The translations under genes were made by a program, and so were the position numbers. Below, piece by piece: positions 15,218-16,958 of a DNA stretch of 16,958 bases. The notes beneath the pieces were generated by a model. That model did no database searches and was not told the DNA's origin. It worked only from the letters and a program-made list of their open reading frames with translations. Location of the stretch: the NCBI GenBank assembly GCA_002348315.1, contig DEAW01000064.1, positions 1-16,958 of the forward strand. The letters are read 5' to 3'. Within the stretch, counting starts at the first letter, position 1. Every line of letters starts with the position of its first letter. Origin of the DNA: Planctomycetaceae bacterium UBA2972 (GTDB taxonomy: Bacteria; Planctomycetota; Planctomycetia; Pirellulales; Pirellulaceae).

Positions 15218-16498
15218 GTGTTTTACGCTTCAGGACGCAACGTTGGCATATTGATTGCCTTGCTTGCTTGGATTCCGTCGATCGTGATTGGCCAAAACGC
15301 AGTTGATGTGCGCACAGGCCAGTGGCAAGTTTATTTGGAAACTCACACTCAGTGGATTCAGTCTCGCCAACTGGTTGCTCAATTGACCGTGGAACATGCT
15401 CAAGCGGATTTTGACTGGCGTAGTCGTAAAGCCTCAGCGGAACGTGAGCTCTTAGTTCACGAGCATCAGCTCAAGGCGTATCAGGAAGGCTTACGAGAGG
15501 TTCGTTTAACAGCACTTAAAAACGAGATTGTGGTGATTGCCGAACGAGTGAAGCAGGCCAAAGTTCGCAGGGAATGGTCCGTCAAACTCGCGAATCGCGG
15601 CTTGATCAGTCAGAAGGAACTTGAGGCCGATGAGATCGCCGTTGAGCGACTGGTTGGACAGTTGCAGTCGAAGAAAGATGAATTGAAGCTGGAAGAGGAC
15701 CAACAGGTTTCCACAACCGAAGCAGGCTTGATCGCAGCCCGCGAGAAGGCTCGGGAAGCATTAGTCGTATTAGAACAAGAGGGCAACCATACGCGGAAGA
15801 ATCGTCAGGCCGCGCTGAAAGCACAACAAGCGGAAACCATGCGTCTGCAGAAAGTGCTTGAACAGAAACAGGTCGAGTTTCAACGGTTGCGGGAATTTCT
15901 GGAACGCCAGGAAACAAACTCGCAACCTGAAGTGAATCGTGAACAGATTCAGGAACTTGAAGAGGATATGCAAGCCAGCAGACTGGCGGAAAAGAAAGCT
16001 CGGACGACAACCAATACTGAAACTGAACTTTGGCAACAGAAGTTAAAAGCCGCCACATTGGATTTATCTACGCTTGAGGATGATGTGCAAAAGCCAAGTT
16101 TGGAGATTCAGGAGCAGGCAGCAGCCGTCCAGAGTGCCCAGGAAAAAGTGAATCAGTCGATACAGAACGAATCCTGGGCCGACCGCGTCCATAAAAAGGG
16201 TTTCATTACTCAGGTGTTATATGAAAAGTACTCGTTGGAGTTACTTGAAGCACGCCAGCAACTTGCCTATCAACAACAGAAACTAGAAGTCGATTCCGCC
16301 TTAGCTCTGCAACACGCGACAGTACTTCGAGATTTTGATTTGCGAACGGCCCGCGTAGCTGTTGACGCTTTGCAGGAAATTGCTCGTCAGCAACAATCTT
16401 ATGTCCAGACGATGCTCGATTCCCATCGGGAGCAAATCAGTCGTCAGCAGGACGTTTTGGCTGTGTTGAAGCAAGTTCAGCCTGGCACTGGCGACTGA
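15218..16498 (+). CDS. Secreted long coiled-coil protein with two membrane-fusion-protein-like hairpin-tip segments
   Basis: 426 residues. An N-terminal signal peptide (NVGILIALLAWIPSIVIG, cleavage near residue 25) is followed by almost continuous helix rich in Gln, Glu, Ala, Leu and Lys. Two segments, residues 120-157 and 320-357, align without gaps: W-x3-[LV]-x3-G-[LF]-I-[ST] followed by a heptad helix. This resembles the tip of the alpha-hairpin in HlyD/AcrA/MacA adaptors, where R-x3-L-x6-S contacts TolC; here the Arg position is Trp in both copies. No lipoyl or beta-barrel domain is visible. The start is GTG at 15218, with AGGA 8 nt upstream and no in-frame ATG suited to the signal peptide. 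The TolC-like gene begins about 180 nt downstream. A periplasmic partner of that channel is plausible but inferred. Confidence 0.8.
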   Translation: MFYASGRNVGILIALLAWIPSIVIGQNAVDVRTGQWQVYLETHTQWIQSRQLVAQLTVEHAQADFDWRSRKASAERELLVHEHQLKAYQEGLREVRLTALKNEIVVIAERVKQAKVRREWSVKLANRGLISQKELEADEIAVERLVGQLQSKKDELKLEEDQQVSTTEAGLIAAREKAREALVVLEQEGNHTRKNRQAALKAQQAETMRLQKVLEQKQVEFQRLREFLERQETNSQPEVNREQIQELEEDMQASRLAEKKARTTTNTETELWQQKLKAATLDLSTLEDDVQKPSLEIQEQAAAVQSAQEKVNQSIQNESWADRVHKKGFITQVLYEKYSLELLEARQQLAYQQQKLEVDSALALQHATVLRDFDLRTARVAVDALQEIARQQQSYVQTMLDSHREQISRQQDVLAVLKQVQPGTGD

Positions 16499-16563
16499 GC
16501 AGCAGTTAGCCCAGCTTAACTATTCTCGCCACGACACCTTCTTTGCCCAGCATATTTCGTTGG

Positions 16564-16659
16564 CTTAATCTCATTAAGTAGATGCTGCTGACACTCCGAA
16601 GAAATTAACGTGTGTCTAACAATTTGTAGCTACACCCCGGACAGTGGTTACAAGTGTAA
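16564..16659. promoter_or_regulatory. Three short palindromes upstream of the TolC-like gene
   Basis: The 178-nt gap before the TolC-like gene holds CTTAAT/ATTAAG (16564-16578, 3-nt spacer), the perfect palindrome TGTAGCTACA (16625-16634), and TTACA/TGTAA (16648-16659, 2-nt spacer). They could be operator sites, but each is short and no promoter boxes are clear around them. Confidence 0.3.
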
Positions 16660-16676
16660 TTGGCGAGCGAGCAGCA

Positions 16677-16958
16677 GTGCATTATTGGCTTCGAATTTTG
16701 AATAGATCCTCTTATAGAATCAGTCTATGCATTGTGGTGTTTCTGAGTGTCGCCGGATGTACGCGGACAGAGTATCGTCAGACAGCAGATCAGCAGACTT
16801 ATCAGATTCTTAAGGAGAAGTCTCAGGATCCACGGTGGCGGATGCCACGGATGGATATTACTCCGGATCCAATGAGTCGATTTTACGATATCCATGATCT
16901 GGACACTCCGCCTTTACCTCCGGACGATCCTGCTGCCAGCGAATATATGGATCAGGTT
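16677..16958 (+). CDS. TolC-family outer-membrane efflux lipoprotein (N-terminal part only)
   Basis: Ninety-four codons are present; the frame is open to the right edge. A signal sequence (ISLCIVVFLSVAGC) ends in the lipobox V-A-G-C28, then CTRTEYRQTADQQTYQILKE, KSQDPRWRMPRMDITPDPMS, RFYDIHDLDTPPLPPDDPAA. The pattern of GCTR, a YRxxAD...Y.I..EKS.DPRW stretch, DP.SR..D and PP.PPDDPA is what I recognise as the N-terminus of planctomycete TolC-family proteins, outer-membrane channels for efflux or type I secretion. The helical barrel repeats lie beyond the window. The start is uncertain: GTG at 16677 has a GAGCGAG-like site upstream, and TTG at 16698 would also give a good lipoprotein signal. 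It follows the coiled-coil protein gene on the same strand. Confidence 0.75.
   Translation, partial: MHYWLRILNRSSYRISLCIVVFLSVAGCTRTEYRQTADQQTYQILKEKSQDPRWRMPRMDITPDPMSRFYDIHDLDTPPLPPDDPAASEYMDQV

Noticed and set aside
15506..16058. Minus-strand open frames opposite the coiled-coil gene
   Set aside because: They are typical shadows of a Gln/Glu/Leu-rich coding strand; no start signals or motifs are seen.

Overview
The window looks like chromosomal DNA of a planctomycete, most likely order Planctomycetales and perhaps Gimesia- or Rubinisphaera-like (the genus is a guess). The evidence is gene content: a PSCyt1/DUF1549/DUF1553 protein directly followed by a DUF1501 protein, a sulfatase with a CSPSR motif, a secreted PQQ-like beta-propeller protein, an anti-sigma-like membrane protein with no sigma factor beside it, and a TolC-family lipoprotein with the planctomycete-style N-terminus. 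Base composition looks moderate, with loose Shine-Dalgarno sites and frequent GTG/TTG starts. I found no tRNA, rRNA, CRISPR array, transposase or phage gene.

Layout. Positions 1-1721 (minus strand) hold a molybdenum hydroxylase operon of the xanthine/CO dehydrogenase type, in the order FAD subunit, [2Fe-2S] subunit, molybdopterin subunit; the last is cut by the window edge. All three genes appear to use non-ATG starts. Positions 1830-2840 (minus) encode an ABC importer ATPase of the MalK/UgpC type with no permease nearby. It is divergent, across a repeat-rich control region, from a histidine phosphatase at 3051-3737. Positions 3857-8415 (plus) carry the PSCyt1/DUF1549/DUF1553 and DUF1501 pair, followed by a convincing intrinsic terminator. 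Positions 8705-10075 encode a single-pass membrane protein with an anti-sigma-like N-terminus, facing a small lipoprotein gene (10186-10584, minus) across a bidirectional terminator. Positions 10738-12468 hold a secreted beta-propeller gene and an FKBP-type lipoprotein gene, probably co-transcribed. These converge on a PDZ-domain protein gene (12570-13535, minus) across another long hairpin. A sulfatase follows at 13659-15077. The window ends with a secreted coiled-coil protein (15218-16498) and the first 94 codons of a TolC-like outer-membrane lipoprotein gene.

How the genes fit together. Most products are predicted to be exported: signal peptides, lipoboxes or a Tat-like N-terminus are visible on nine of them. 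The window therefore reads as a stretch of cell-envelope and polymer-degradation genes beside a cytoplasmic redox operon. The most unusual element is the last pair. The coiled-coil protein carries two copies, exactly 200 residues apart, of a segment resembling the TolC-contacting tip of membrane-fusion proteins, but it shows no lipoyl or beta-barrel domain, and a TolC-like gene follows it directly. This is the best candidate here for an undescribed system; the remaining genes belong to recognisable families.
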